Of a stretch of 64,000 nt of DNA, positions 19,048 through 28,286 are shown piece by piece. A model generated the notes under the pieces. The model was not told the origin of the DNA. It saw nothing but the letters and a program-made list of their open reading frames with translations, and did no database searches. The position numbers were made by a program, and so were the translations under genes. The DNA comes from CAVXFL01 sp963761015 (GTDB taxonomy: Bacteria; Pseudomonadota; Alphaproteobacteria; Acetobacterales; Acetobacteraceae), in contig CAVXFL010000025.1 in assembly GCA_963761015.1 (NCBI GenBank), positions 1-64,000 on the forward strand. The letters run 5' to 3'. The stretch's first letter is position 1. Each line of letters starts with the position of its first letter.

Positions 19048-20724
19048 TTGGTGATCGAAACGATTTCTTCGAGCGAGAGCACCGCCGCCCCGCCGAGCGG
19101 CTACGTCCAACCGCTGGAGTCCGTACGTAACGGCCCCGAGCCGGATACGGAGCCGGAGATGGTCGAGAACGGCCCTGACGAGCCGCGGCTCGTCAGCTTC
19201 GCCGATCTCGGCCTTTCCGAGCCCATTCTGCGCGCGGTGAAGGAGATGGGCTATCTCCACCCGACGCCCATTCAGGAGCAGGCGATTCCGTTTGTCCTGA
19301 TGGGGCGGGACGTGCTCGGCGCGGCGCAGACCGGCACCGGCAAGACCGCCGGATTCACGCTGCCGATGCTGGACATCCTGACGGGCTCGCGCGCGCGGGC
19401 GCGCATGCCGCGCGGCCTGATCCTGGAGCCCACGCGCGAACTCGCGCTGCAGGTGGCCGAAAACCTGGACCAATACGGAAAACACCTGAAGCTCGCGCAC
19501 GCGCTCATCATCGGCGGCGAAAGCATGACCGATCAGCGCGATTTGCTCACGCGCGGCGTGGACATCGTCATCGCGACGCCAGGGCGGCTGCTCGACATGT
19601 TCGAGCGCGGCGGCCTGCTGCTGAGCGACGCGCGGCTCCTGGTGATCGATGAAGCCGACCGGATGCTCGACATGGGCTTCATCCCGGATGTCGAGCGCAT
19701 CGTGTCGCTGCTGCCGCGCAACCGCCAGACATTGTTCTTCAGCGCCACCATGGCGCCGGAGATCCGCCGCATCGGCGACGCCTTCCTGCAGAACCCGAAG
19801 GAGATCACCGTCGCGCCGCCCGCCTCGGTCGCGACGACGATCACGCAGGGGCTGGCGCTGGTGGCCGAACACGACAAGCGCGAGGCCCTGCGCCGGCTGA
19901 TCCGCAAGGAGGAGGTGCAGAACGCGCTGATTTTCTGCAACCGCAAGCGCGACGTGGACATCCTGTTCCGTTCGCTGAAGCGGCATGGCTTCGATGTCGG
20001 CGCCTTGCACGGCGACATGACCCAGCCGATGCGCTTTGCGACCTTGGAGAAATTTCGCGCCAGCGAATTGCGGCTTCTGGTGTGCAGCGACGTGGCGGCA
20101 CGCGGGCTCGACATCGGCGGGCTCTCGCACGTCTTCAATTTCGACGTGCCGGTGCATGCCGAAGACTACGTGCATCGCATCGGCCGCACCGGCCGCGCGG
20201 GTCGCGAGGGGCGCGCCTTCATGCTCGCGACGCCTGACGACCGGCTGCCGGTGGAGGCCATCGAGGCGCTGATTGGCATGCCGATTCCGCGCATGGTCGT
20301 CGAAGCGCTCGATCACGTCGAATGGAGCGAGGGCGACGGCCGGCGGCGCGGACGCGGCCGGCGGGCGGCGGCAGCCAGGCCAGCCGCCAGGCCGAGGACG
20401 GCAGCGCCCGAAGGCGCGGCCGAGCCGAAGCGAAGCGGCCGCCGCGGCGCGGCGCCGCGAACCGACGCCATAGCCAAGCCGGAGCGGCCACCGGCGCGCA
20501 GCCGGCCGGTGGAGCGCGATGCCGTGCCGTCCGAGGCGGTTCGCGAGGCGGGGCGCAGGCCGCCACGTCGGCGGCAGGAGCCGCGCGAGGAGGCGGCCGA
20601 AGCCGCGGATGTCCTGGGATTCGGCGGCGACGTGCCGGCGTTCATGCAGATCCGCGCCCGGACGAAGCGCGCCGGCGCGTCGGTGTCGGCGCGGCACGAG
20701 GTGGCGGCCAAGGAGGAACCATGA
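19048..20724 (+). CDS. DEAD-box ATP-dependent RNA helicase
   Basis: A RhlE/DeaD-type helicase of up to 558 residues. Motifs in order: Q motif PTPIQEQAIPF, I AQTGTGKTAG (near 94), Ia EPTRELALQ, Ib TPGRLLDMF, II VIDEADRMLDMGF (near 201), III FFSATM, V DVAARGLDIGG and VI HRIGRTGRAGREGR (near 376). After about residue 430 comes an Arg/Ala-rich basic tail, typical of RNA-binding extensions. The TTG at 19048 is the earliest start; a GTG at 19051 and downstream ATGs are alternatives. Its stop overlaps the acyl-CoA dehydrogenase start (ATGA). Likely roles are ribosome assembly or RNA turnover. Confidence 0.92.
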   Translation: MVIETISSSESTAAPPSGYVQPLESVRNGPEPDTEPEMVENGPDEPRLVSFADLGLSEPILRAVKEMGYLHPTPIQEQAIPFVLMGRDVLGAAQTGTGKTAGFTLPMLDILTGSRARARMPRGLILEPTRELALQVAENLDQYGKHLKLAHALIIGGESMTDQRDLLTRGVDIVIATPGRLLDMFERGGLLLSDARLLVIDEADRMLDMGFIPDVERIVSLLPRNRQTLFFSATMAPEIRRIGDAFLQNPKEITVAPPASVATTITQGLALVAEHDKREALRRLIRKEEVQNALIFCNRKRDVDILFRSLKRHGFDVGALHGDMTQPMRFATLEKFRASELRLLVCSDVAARGLDIGGLSHVFNFDVPVHAEDYVHRIGRTGRAGREGRAFMLATPDDRLPVEAIEALIGMPIPRMVVEALDHVEWSEGDGRRRGRGRRAAAARPAARPRTAAPEGAAEPKRSGRRGAAPRTDAIAKPERPPARSRPVERDAVPSEAVREAGRRPPRRRQEPREEAAEAADVLGFGGDVPAFMQIRARTKRAGASVSARHEVAAKEEP

Positions 20725-21938
20725 GCGCGGCGGCACGGCCGAGCGAGACGGCTCCGGCCGGGAAGGGGGGCTTCGCGCCGTTCGTCTGGGAGGATCCGCT
20801 GCGGCTCGACGAGCAGCTCGCCGAGGACGAACGCGCCATCCGCGACGCCGCCCATGTCTATTGCCAGGAGAAGCTGTTTTCCCGCGTGCTGGAGGCCAAC
20901 CGGCACGAGCGTTTCGATCGCGAGATCATGAACGAATTCGGCGAGATGGGCTTTCTCGGCGCCACCTTGGACGGCTACGGCTGCGCCGGCGTGAACTATG
21001 TCGCCTACGGCCTGATGGCGCGCGAGGTGGAGCGGGTCGACAGCGGCTATCGCAGCGCCTTCTCGGTGCAATCCTCCTTGGTGATGTATCCGATCCACGC
21101 CTTCGGCTCGGAGGCGCAGCGGTCGACGTATCTGCCCAAGCTCCGCACCGGCGAGTTCGTCGGGTGTTTCGGGCTGACCGAACCCGACGGCGGGTCCGAT
21201 CCGGGCTCGATGCGCACGCGGGCGAAGCGCATGGGCGACGGCTGGGTGCTGAACGGGTCCAAGACCTGGATCACCAATTCGCCGATCGCGGACGTGTTCG
21301 TGGTCTGGGCCAAGGACGAAGCGGGCGACATTCGCGGCTTCATCCTGGAGCGGGGCATGCCCGGCCTGAACACGCCGAAGATCGAGGGGAAGTTTTCCCT
21401 GCGCTCGAGCGTGACGGGCATGATCATGATGCAGGACGTGGCCGTCCCGGCGGAGAACATGCTGCCGGGCGTGAAGGGGCTGCGCGGGCCGTTCAGCTGC
21501 CTGAACAACGCACGCTATGGCATCGCCTGGGGCGCGCTGGGCGCCGCGGAATTCTGCTGGCACGCCGCGCGCAATTACACGCTGGAGCGCAAGATGTTCG
21601 GGCGGCCGCTCGCCGCGACACAGTTGATCCAGAAAAAGCTCGCCGACATGCAGACCGAGATCGCCATCGGACTGCAAGCCGTGCTGCGCGTCGGACGCTT
21701 GCTGGACGACGGCAGGGCGGCCCCGGAGATGATCTCGCTGGTCAAGCGCAATTCCTGCGGCAAGGCGCTGGAGATCGCGCGCACCGCGCGGGACATGCAC
21801 GGCGGGAACGGCATCGTCGACGAGTACCACGTGATCCGCCACGTGATGAACCTGGAGACGGTGAACACGTACGAAGGCACCCACGACGTGCACGCCCTCA
21901 TCCTCGGCCGCTCGCAAACGGGGCTGAACGCCTTCTAG
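20721..21938 (+). CDS. gcdH: Acyl-CoA dehydrogenase, glutaryl-CoA dehydrogenase type
   Basis: A 405-residue flavoenzyme that oxidises and decarboxylates glutaryl-CoA to crotonyl-CoA in lysine and tryptophan breakdown. The family-specific C-terminus YEGTHDVHALILGRSQTGLNAF includes the catalytic Glu of YEGTHD. The middle has GCFGLTEPDGGSDPGSM (FAD/substrate region) and MQDVAVPAENMLPGVKGL. An ideal ribosome site AAGGAGG at 20709-20715 sets the start. It is coupled to the helicase by a 4-base overlap, an unusual neighbour. Assignment to glutaryl-CoA dehydrogenase rather than another acyl-CoA dehydrogenase rests on the C-terminal motif. Confidence 0.9.
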   Translation: MSAAARPSETAPAGKGGFAPFVWEDPLRLDEQLAEDERAIRDAAHVYCQEKLFSRVLEANRHERFDREIMNEFGEMGFLGATLDGYGCAGVNYVAYGLMAREVERVDSGYRSAFSVQSSLVMYPIHAFGSEAQRSTYLPKLRTGEFVGCFGLTEPDGGSDPGSMRTRAKRMGDGWVLNGSKTWITNSPIADVFVVWAKDEAGDIRGFILERGMPGLNTPKIEGKFSLRSSVTGMIMMQDVAVPAENMLPGVKGLRGPFSCLNNARYGIAWGALGAAEFCWHAARNYTLERKMFGRPLAATQLIQKKLADMQTEIAIGLQAVLRVGRLLDDGRAAPEMISLVKRNSCGKALEIARTARDMHGGNGIVDEYHVIRHVMNLETVNTYEGTHDVHALILGRSQTGLNAF

Positions 21939-22012
21939 CCGTACCGCGTTCTACTCAGTCCCGCGCGTGCCGCTGGTCCGGCGGCGCGCCTTCCGTGGTA
22001 AAGCGCCGCGCC

Positions 22013-22969
22013 ATGCGCCATTTCCTCGACTTCGAAAAGCCGATCGCCGAGCTTGAGGGCAAGATCGACGAGCTCCGGCGCATGTCGGGGCCGGACGGCA
22101 TCAACATCGCCGACGAGGTGCAGCGGCTGACCGACAAGGTCGACCGGCAGCTACGCGCGACCTACGCCAAGCTGACGCCGTGGCAGAAGACCCAGGTGGC
22201 GCGGCACCCGGAGCGGCCGAAGGCGACCGACTATATCCGGACGCTCATCGCGGAGTTCACGCCGCTGGCGGGTGATCGCGCGTTCGGGGACGATGCCGCC
22301 GTGATCGGCGGGCTCGGCCGGTTCCGCGAACGCTCGGTGGTGGTCATCGGCACGGAAAAGGGGTCCGAGACCGAAAGCCGGGTGGCGCACAATTTCGGCA
22401 TGGCGCGGCCGGAGGGTTATCGCAAGGCGCGGCGGCTGATCGAACTGGCGGGCCGCTTCGGCCTGCCGGTGCTCACCTTCGTGGATACGGCGGGCGCGTT
22501 TCCCGGCACCGACGCCGAGGCGCGGGGGCAGTCGGAGGCGATCGCGCGGGCGATCGAGGCCTGCCTGGAGGCCCCGGTCCCTGTTGTCGCCACCATCATC
22601 GGCGAGGGCGGCTCGGGCGGCGCCGTCGCGCTCGCCGCGGGCGACCGGCTGCTGATGCTGGAGCACGCCTTCTACTCGGTGATTTCGCCGGAAGGCTGCG
22701 CCTCGATCCTTTGGCGCGACGCCGCCCAGGCGCCGCTCGCCGCCGACGCGCTGAAGCTGACCGCCGAGGATTTGAAGCGGCTGGGCCTGGTGGACGAGAT
22801 CATCGGGGAGCCGGTCGGCGGCGCGCACCGGGCGCCGGCGGAGACGATGACGGCGGTGGGCAACGGCATCGCCGCCAACCTGCATCCGCTGCTCGATCTG
22901 GACGGCGCGACGTTGCGCGCGCGGCGGCGGGAAAAATACCTGGAGCTTGGGCGCGAGGGTCTCGGGTAG
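22013..22969 (+). CDS. accA: Acetyl-CoA carboxylase carboxyltransferase subunit alpha
   Basis: AccA of 318 residues, the alpha half of the carboxyltransferase that makes malonyl-CoA for fatty acid synthesis, acting with AccD and carboxybiotinylated AccB. It begins FLDFEKPIAELEGKIDELR, the conserved AccA N-terminus. The crotonase-fold core has MARPEGYRKARRLIELA, FVDTAGAFPGTDAEARGQSE and the oxyanion-hole region IIGEGGSGGAVALA, then SVISPEGCASILWRD. Length matches family norm. It is transcribed alone here, convergent with the FTR1 gene. Confidence 0.96.
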   Translation: MRHFLDFEKPIAELEGKIDELRRMSGPDGINIADEVQRLTDKVDRQLRATYAKLTPWQKTQVARHPERPKATDYIRTLIAEFTPLAGDRAFGDDAAVIGGLGRFRERSVVVIGTEKGSETESRVAHNFGMARPEGYRKARRLIELAGRFGLPVLTFVDTAGAFPGTDAEARGQSEAIARAIEACLEAPVPVVATIIGEGGSGGAVALAAGDRLLMLEHAFYSVISPEGCASILWRDAAQAPLAADALKLTAEDLKRLGLVDEIIGEPVGGAHRAPAETMTAVGNGIAANLHPLLDLDGATLRARRREKYLELGREGLG

Positions 22970-22982
22970 GCTGCGGGCGGCG

Positions 22983-23822
22983 TTACTCCGCGGCGACCGG
23001 CGCCGCTGGGCGGCGGGGCGGGCCGGAGCGGACGAGCCGCGCCAGGGCGGCGATCAGCACGATCACCGACGCGTAGACCATGAGCTGCAACCCGTTCGGC
23101 GCCTCGGTGTAGCCCACCAAGGTGTGTGCGAGACGGCCGGGAATCGAGCCGTCCGACAGCAGCCAGCCAGTGTTCCACAGCGGCGTCGCAAATACGTTGA
23201 AGTAGCCGGCCTGCTGCAGGAAGACGATCGCCTGGCTCGCCATCCCGGCGGCGAGCAGCGTGATCAGCCAGCCGGTGACCGAGAGCAGCCGCCCGGCCGG
23301 GATCGCCAGCAACCCGGCATACATCAGGGCGGCAACCGCGGCTCCGGCGGCCACGCCGAGAGCGCCGCCGATCGCCATGGATGGCGCCGAGGCGCCGCCG
23401 GTCGCGGCGATGCCGAACAGGAACAGCACCACCTCCGAGCCTTCGCGCAGCACGGCGATGGCGACCACCACGCCGAGCGCCGCCAGCGGCTTGCTGCCGT
23501 CCTGCACCGCGGTTCCGAGCGCTCGTGCCTGGCCGGCCAATTCGCGCCCGTGGCTCGCCATCCAGATGTTGTGCCAGGCCAGCATGAGGACGGCGGCGCT
23601 CAGCACGGTCGCCTCGAACATCTCCTGGCCGGAACCGGCGAACAATTCGCTCAACTGGCCGGCGAAGGCGGCGACGACGCCGGCGCCGGCCAATCCGCCG
23701 ACGATGCCGAGGGTGACGGCCCGTCCACGCCCGGGCACCGATTTGGCCGCGGCCAGCACGATGCCGACGATCAGTCCGGCCTCGATGACCTCGCGAAACA
23801 CGATCAACAGTGCCGCCAACAT
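22983..23822 (-). CDS. FTR1-family high-affinity iron permease
   Basis: A 279-residue membrane protein with about seven hydrophobic segments and the two iron-coordinating REXXE motifs of the FTR1/EfeU family: REVIE at residues 10-14 and REGSE at 126-130. Family members import iron, often with the periplasmic partners EfeO and EfeB or a multicopper oxidase. None of these is adjacent, so this is a solitary permease gene. The C-terminus is short and Pro/Arg-rich. It is convergent with accA. Confidence 0.9.
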   Translation of the reverse strand: MLAALLIVFREVIEAGLIVGIVLAAAKSVPGRGRAVTLGIVGGLAGAGVVAAFAGQLSELFAGSGQEMFEATVLSAAVLMLAWHNIWMASHGRELAGQARALGTAVQDGSKPLAALGVVVAIAVLREGSEVVLFLFGIAATGGASAPSMAIGGALGVAAGAAVAALMYAGLLAIPAGRLLSVTGWLITLLAAGMASQAIVFLQQAGYFNVFATPLWNTGWLLSDGSIPGRLAHTLVGYTEAPNGLQLMVYASVIVLIAALARLVRSGPPRRPAAPVAAE

Positions 23823-24028
23823 CCGTTCCCGCTCCTAGCCCGCGCTATCGCCGGCAAGCCCTGCGGCAGAACCGGCTGGCAAAACGCCGGATTTTGCGGC
23901 AGGCCACGTGCTCTCGCATTCCGTCGAGGCGACGCCGTTCAAATGAGAAGCATTCGCATCTGGAGCCATCCCTACCGGCCACCGGCCGGCGGGTCAACAG
24001 TTTCGTGCTCCGAGGAGGCTGATTTCGG

Positions 24029-25666
24029 ATGAGCGAGCCGAAATTCCAGCCCGGAAAACTCATGGCTGATGCGGACCGGCCGACGCTGCTCCGGGCGGCG
24101 TTCGAGCACCTGCAAGCGGGCCGCTTCGCCGAGACCGCCGATCTGGCGCAGCGACTGATCGCCACGCAGCCGCGCGACGTCGAGGCACTGTTGCTGCTCG
24201 GGCTGGCGCTCGGCGGACAGGGCGAGATCGAGCGCGCGGTGCTGCTGCTGACCAAGGTCGGGCGCGAACGGCCGAACCATGCGCATCCGTGCCATGACCT
24301 GGCGGATATGTTGCGACGGCTGGAACGGCTCCCCGACGCCTATGCGCAGTTCCGCGCCGCGCGCGATCTCGAACCCTCCGACGTTCGGCTGGCCTACGCC
24401 CATGCCGAATTTCTGCTGGAAACCGGCCGGCCCTCGGAGGCGCTCGAGGAAATCGCGGTGGCGCTGGAACTCCGCCCCGGCTTTCCATCGGCGCGGCGGC
24501 TATGGGCCATCGCGCTCGCCGAAAGCGGGCGCATGGCGGAGGCGCTCGCGTATTTCCGCCGTGCCGTCGCCGCGGAGCCGCTGAGCCGGGAGGCGCGCGC
24601 CAATCTCGCGGTCGCGCTGGTCAATTCCGGGGCGTTCGAGGCGGGCCTGGCCGCCTATAACGAGGCGCTGTTCCACGCCGCCGACGACCCGGTTCTGCAC
24701 GTGCAGCGGGCCATGGCGCTGCTGAAATCCGGGCGGCTGCTGGAGGGCTTCGCCGAATACGAGTGGCGCGTCCGCCAGCAAGGCCAGAGCGAGCCCTTGC
24801 CGAGGGAATTGCTGCTGCCGAATCTCGAGGACATCGGCGATATTTCCGGTCGCACCGTCCTGCTCACGCATGACGAGGGGCTTGGCGATACGTTGCAGTT
24901 CCTGCGCTATGCGCCGCTATTGGTGCGCAGGGGCGCGCGGGTGCTCGCCTTCGTGCCGCGCGAACTGGCGCGGCTGCTGCGCGGCCAGCCGGCGTTCGCC
25001 GAGGTGATGAGCGGCGAGAACACGCTGCCGCGCTTCGACTTCCATTGCCCGTTCATCGGCCTGCCGCGCGCGTTCGGCACCACGCTCGCCACCATTCCCG
25101 CCGAGATCCCCTATCTGCGCGCCGACCCGGCGCTGGCGGCGTGCTGGGCCGAGCGCCTGCCGGATGCGCCGCGTCGCGTCGGTCTCGTCTGGGCGGGCAG
25201 CCCGAGACCCGCCAACCGCATGGCGAACCTGATCGACCGGCGGCGCAGCCTGCCGCTGGCGGCGCTCGCCCCGCTCGCCGCGGTGCCGGACGTGACCTTC
25301 GTCAGTCTGCAAATGGGCGCGCGCGCGGCGGAGGCGCGCAACCCGCCGCCTGGCCTCGATCTGCACGACGCAATGGCCGAGGTCAGCGATTTCGCCGATA
25401 CCGCCGGCATCGTCGCCAATCTGGACGCGGTGGTTTCGGTCGACACCTCGGTCGCGCATCTCGCCGGCGCCATGGGCAAGCCGGTGTATTTGCTCGACCG
25501 TTACGACAATTGCTGGCGGTGGCTGAGCGGCCGCGACGATACGCCCTGGTATCCCAATCTGCGCATCTTCCGCCAGCAACGTCCGGCTGACTGGACGCAG
25601 CCGGTCGCCGACCTCGCGGCGGCGCTACGGGCACGAATCGCGCGCGTCCCGGCGACCTCGGGATAG
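24029..25666 (+). CDS. TPR-repeat protein with glycosyltransferase-9-like C-terminal domain
   Basis: A 545-residue protein. Residues about 15-255 form tandem tetratricopeptide repeats (for example LLRAAFEHLQAGRFAETADL and GRPSEALEEIAVALELRPG). The C-terminal part from about 275 resembles the ADP-heptose-LPS-transferase-like fold often fused to TPRs, with TVLLTHDEGLGDTLQFLRY, RRVGLVWAGSP and VSVDTSVAHLAGAMGKPVYLL. Such TPR fusions occur near glycosylation or surface-protein genes; the adjacent Hint-domain proteins may be relevant (inference). No signal peptide. A GAGGAGG-like site precedes the ATG. Confidence 0.88.
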   Translation: MSEPKFQPGKLMADADRPTLLRAAFEHLQAGRFAETADLAQRLIATQPRDVEALLLLGLALGGQGEIERAVLLLTKVGRERPNHAHPCHDLADMLRRLERLPDAYAQFRAARDLEPSDVRLAYAHAEFLLETGRPSEALEEIAVALELRPGFPSARRLWAIALAESGRMAEALAYFRRAVAAEPLSREARANLAVALVNSGAFEAGLAAYNEALFHAADDPVLHVQRAMALLKSGRLLEGFAEYEWRVRQQGQSEPLPRELLLPNLEDIGDISGRTVLLTHDEGLGDTLQFLRYAPLLVRRGARVLAFVPRELARLLRGQPAFAEVMSGENTLPRFDFHCPFIGLPRAFGTTLATIPAEIPYLRADPALAACWAERLPDAPRRVGLVWAGSPRPANRMANLIDRRRSLPLAALAPLAAVPDVTFVSLQMGARAAEARNPPPGLDLHDAMAEVSDFADTAGIVANLDAVVSVDTSVAHLAGAMGKPVYLLDRYDNCWRWLSGRDDTPWYPNLRIFRQQRPADWTQPVADLAAALRARIARVPATSG

Positions 25667-25681
25667 AACAGCGAGGCGCGC

Positions 25682-27669
25682 TCAGGCCGCGCGTTTGGCG
25701 GCGGCCGGCCGCCGCGGCGTCACCCAGCCGCGCATGACGTGGCGCACGTGCAGCGCCAACAGGCGGGCCATATCCGCGGGCGTGAAGCGCAGAACGGCGT
25801 CGCCATTCGTCCAACGCCAAGTCCCGCTCGTGTCGTGCTCGACGCCGTAGAACCCGTCCGCCAGCGCCGGGCTGTCGAGCGGAATCCACTCACCGTCGAG
25901 CAAGATCAGCCCCAACGCCGCGCCGAGCCAGCGGTCGTCGTCCGAATCGTCGCACACTCCCGCCGGGATGCCGGTCGGCGAAACGAGCCGGATTTCCTGC
26001 GCCCCCGCCGGAAGCCGGGCCAGATAAAGTCCGCCCCGGGCGAAGCGTGGAGCCAGCCGGTTGCCGTCGGCGAACACCTGCAAGCGGCCCGGCGCTTGCA
26101 GCAGCCACCCCAGCTGCTCCAGCCGCGCGCGCAGGCGCCGTTTGACCGCCGCGACTTCCGGTCCCGATTCGCGCAACGGCGCACAGATGTTGTCGCGATG
26201 GCGCGGCGTGTCATCGGGATACAGCAGCCGATGCGCGCCGCCGTTGTCGAAGGCCGCGCGGTTGCCGTCTTCCCAATAGGATTCGGCCGCCATTCCGTTC
26301 GCCAGAATGACATCGTGCGACGGGAGTTCGACGTGGTAGTAGGTCAGCTCTCCCGCGGTCTCCTCGCGCACGATGCTGGCGCCGTTCACCAGCCGGCAAA
26401 CCGGGATCAAAACGCCCTCGGCGAAAACCGCGTGGGCGGGCGAGAGCAGGAGATCGCGCGTCGGAACGTTCGCTGCGAAGGCGCCGGCTCGGATGCGCAC
26501 CGGGATCACGGATCGCGGCCTCGGGTGCCGGCGGCAGTCGATCCGCGAGCGCCCGATCCAGATCACCGGCCTCTCGGCGCCCGCGCACGTCAGGACGAGA
26601 TCACCCTCCCGCAGGTCTTCGACGGCGGCCTCGCCGCGCGGCGTCCTGATACGCGTGCCGGCAACGAAGCACGGGACGATCACGACGGCCTCGCCATTGC
26701 TAGTGCTGACGACGCGGGCGCCGCTCGCGCTCAATCCGCGGACACGGAGCACGACATGGTACGGGCCATTTGGGGCGGCACTCGTCGCGGTGCTGAGGCC
26801 GGCCTGGCCGGACGGGATCGCGCTCGCAGCGCTGGGGACAACGGGCGCGGGAAGCCACCGACAAATCGATCGTGCCGGCGGTCACATCGTAGCTGACGGC
26901 TTCAATGAGCGCGGCCGGGAGGTTCGGGAATCCGATGCTATCACCCTGGACGAAGGTGTCGATGTCGGCGGGAATGACGAACGTGCCGGCGGCACCGACC
27001 GTCGCGGGAGTCACGCCACCTAACAGCAGCTGGCCGGCGCTGGTGCCATTGAATTTGATGACGACGTCCGGCGCGAGGTTGCCGTCCACCTGGAGCACGC
27101 CGCCGTTGCCGATCTCGATCGTGCCGCCGCGCTGTGGAAACGGAATCCCGAGCGTCCCGCCATACTGGGTTGCCCCCTTGGCGAGATCGGCGATGCCGGG
27201 GGGCAACAAACCCGACATCGTAGGTCGAGACCAACGGCCCGTCGACATGCAAGGTGGCGCCTTCGATATCCAGCGTCGGGGCGATGGGCCCGGCGGCGAA
27301 GTTCAGTTCTTCGAGCCCGAGCGTGTTCAATTCCACGCTGCCGACGTTCAGCAGAATGTCCGTCGTGAAATCGTAGTTGTTGTCCGGGCCGACGGCCAGC
27401 CAGGGATCGCCGCCTGGCGGGTTCGGGTTGTAGAACAGGTTGACGTCCGAACCGTTGGCCTGGCCGGCGAACAGATAAACGCTGTCCTGCGCGGTTCCGC
27501 TGTCGATCGCGCCGGGAATGGTGCCGGTGGCAGGCGGAAAGGCCGGTGTGACGTCCACGTTGTCCCAAAACGTCGCCGTGTAGAACGAGTAGGTTCCGGC
27601 GTTCCAGACATACGGCGTCTGCCGGAGCTGTCCCGTGCCGCTTACCGGAAACCAGGCATAGTCGGTCAT
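25682..27669 (-). CDS. Hint-domain surface protein, paralogue 1 (two frameshifts)
   Basis: The product starts MTDYAWFPVSGTGQLRQTPY and has an N-terminal beta-rich region with Gly/Asn repeats (GGTIEIGNGGVLQVDGNLAP). A Hint_2 domain follows, opening PCFVAGTRIRTPRGEAAVEDL near 26665, the hedgehog/intein-type self-splicing fold with its Cys nucleophile. LLLSPAHAVFAEG and the YHVELPSHDVILANGMAAESY block complete it. A C-terminal region of about 200 residues resembles the paralogue at 28.3-29.9 kb. Frame breaks at about 27218 and 26845 are each resolved by removing one base. Hint_2 proteins are frequent in Acetobacteraceae and Rhodobacteraceae; autoproteolytic surface anchoring or processing is suspected but unproven. 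Confidence 0.85.
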
Positions 27670-27826
27670 GCCGCGCTCCTCATCGCCTGTCGCCAAACAG
27701 CGGAGCAGCACGGGCATCGTTCTCGGCGTGCTTCTGAACGCAGGAGATGCGTCCGGCCGCGTGTTCAGGCCTTTATCGCTTGCTCGCAATCTTTCTGGAT
27801 CACGCGCGCCTCAATCGCGCGCATAA

Positions 27827-27855
27827 ACTATGAGGCGAATAGATTTCAGGATCAA
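27827..27855 (-). promoter_or_regulatory. Possible sigma-70-type promoter for Hint paralogue 1
   Basis: On the minus strand TTGATC (27855-27850) and CATAGT (27832-27827) are separated by 17 bases within an unusually AT-rich stretch. Each hexamer matches the consensus at four of six positions. It lies about 160 bases upstream of the MTDYAWF start. No experimental support. Confidence 0.3.
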
Positions 27856-28228
27856 TAATCGCAATGACGAGAATTTCCGCCAAAGTTCGCGCGAGTTGCG
27901 CCAATTGTTTTGATCTCGCTTGGCAACATACGAATTGCCGAACCGATTGGGCGATCTTCTGAGAAACGCCACCCGTGTCGTGCGCGCGCAACTTCGTGGC
28001 GAAACGTCGCGTTCGCGGGCGAGCATGACTGTGAGCGGGCGTAAAGCGCGAGACGGGTTCCGTGTCGGACGGCGCTGCCACGAGGCGCGAACCGGCAGTC
28101 CTCGCCGGGCTCTACGGAGATCCGCGGCGCGCGGCAGGGTAGGGCAGGAGGGCCGGAAAAATCCCCGCCTTTTTCGCCGCGTCCTGCCGCGGCACGGCCG
28201 CCGCGCACGGCCGCAGCGTCAAACCGAA

Positions 28229-28256
28229 AAGGCCAGGAGCGCGAACTCCTGGCCTT
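28229..28256 (-). terminator. Rho-independent terminator after Hint paralogue 2
   Basis: A perfect 11-base-pair inverted repeat (AAGGCCAGGAG / CTCCTGGCCTT) with a 6-base loop lies about 30 bases after the Hint stop codon. Read on the minus strand the stem is followed by TTCGGTTT, a moderately T-rich tail. Confidence 0.8.
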
Positions 28257-28286
28257 GGTCGGTTCATCAGGCGGTGAACGTGCGGA

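Larger units (their letters stand above)
27670..28286. other. Intergenic region between the two Hint genes
   Basis: No convincing gene is seen in these 617 bases. The stretch 27780-27960 is clearly richer in A and T than its surroundings and probably holds the promoter of the left Hint gene. The right end contains the terminator of the right Hint gene. Short open frames here have no recognisable content. Confidence 0.6.
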
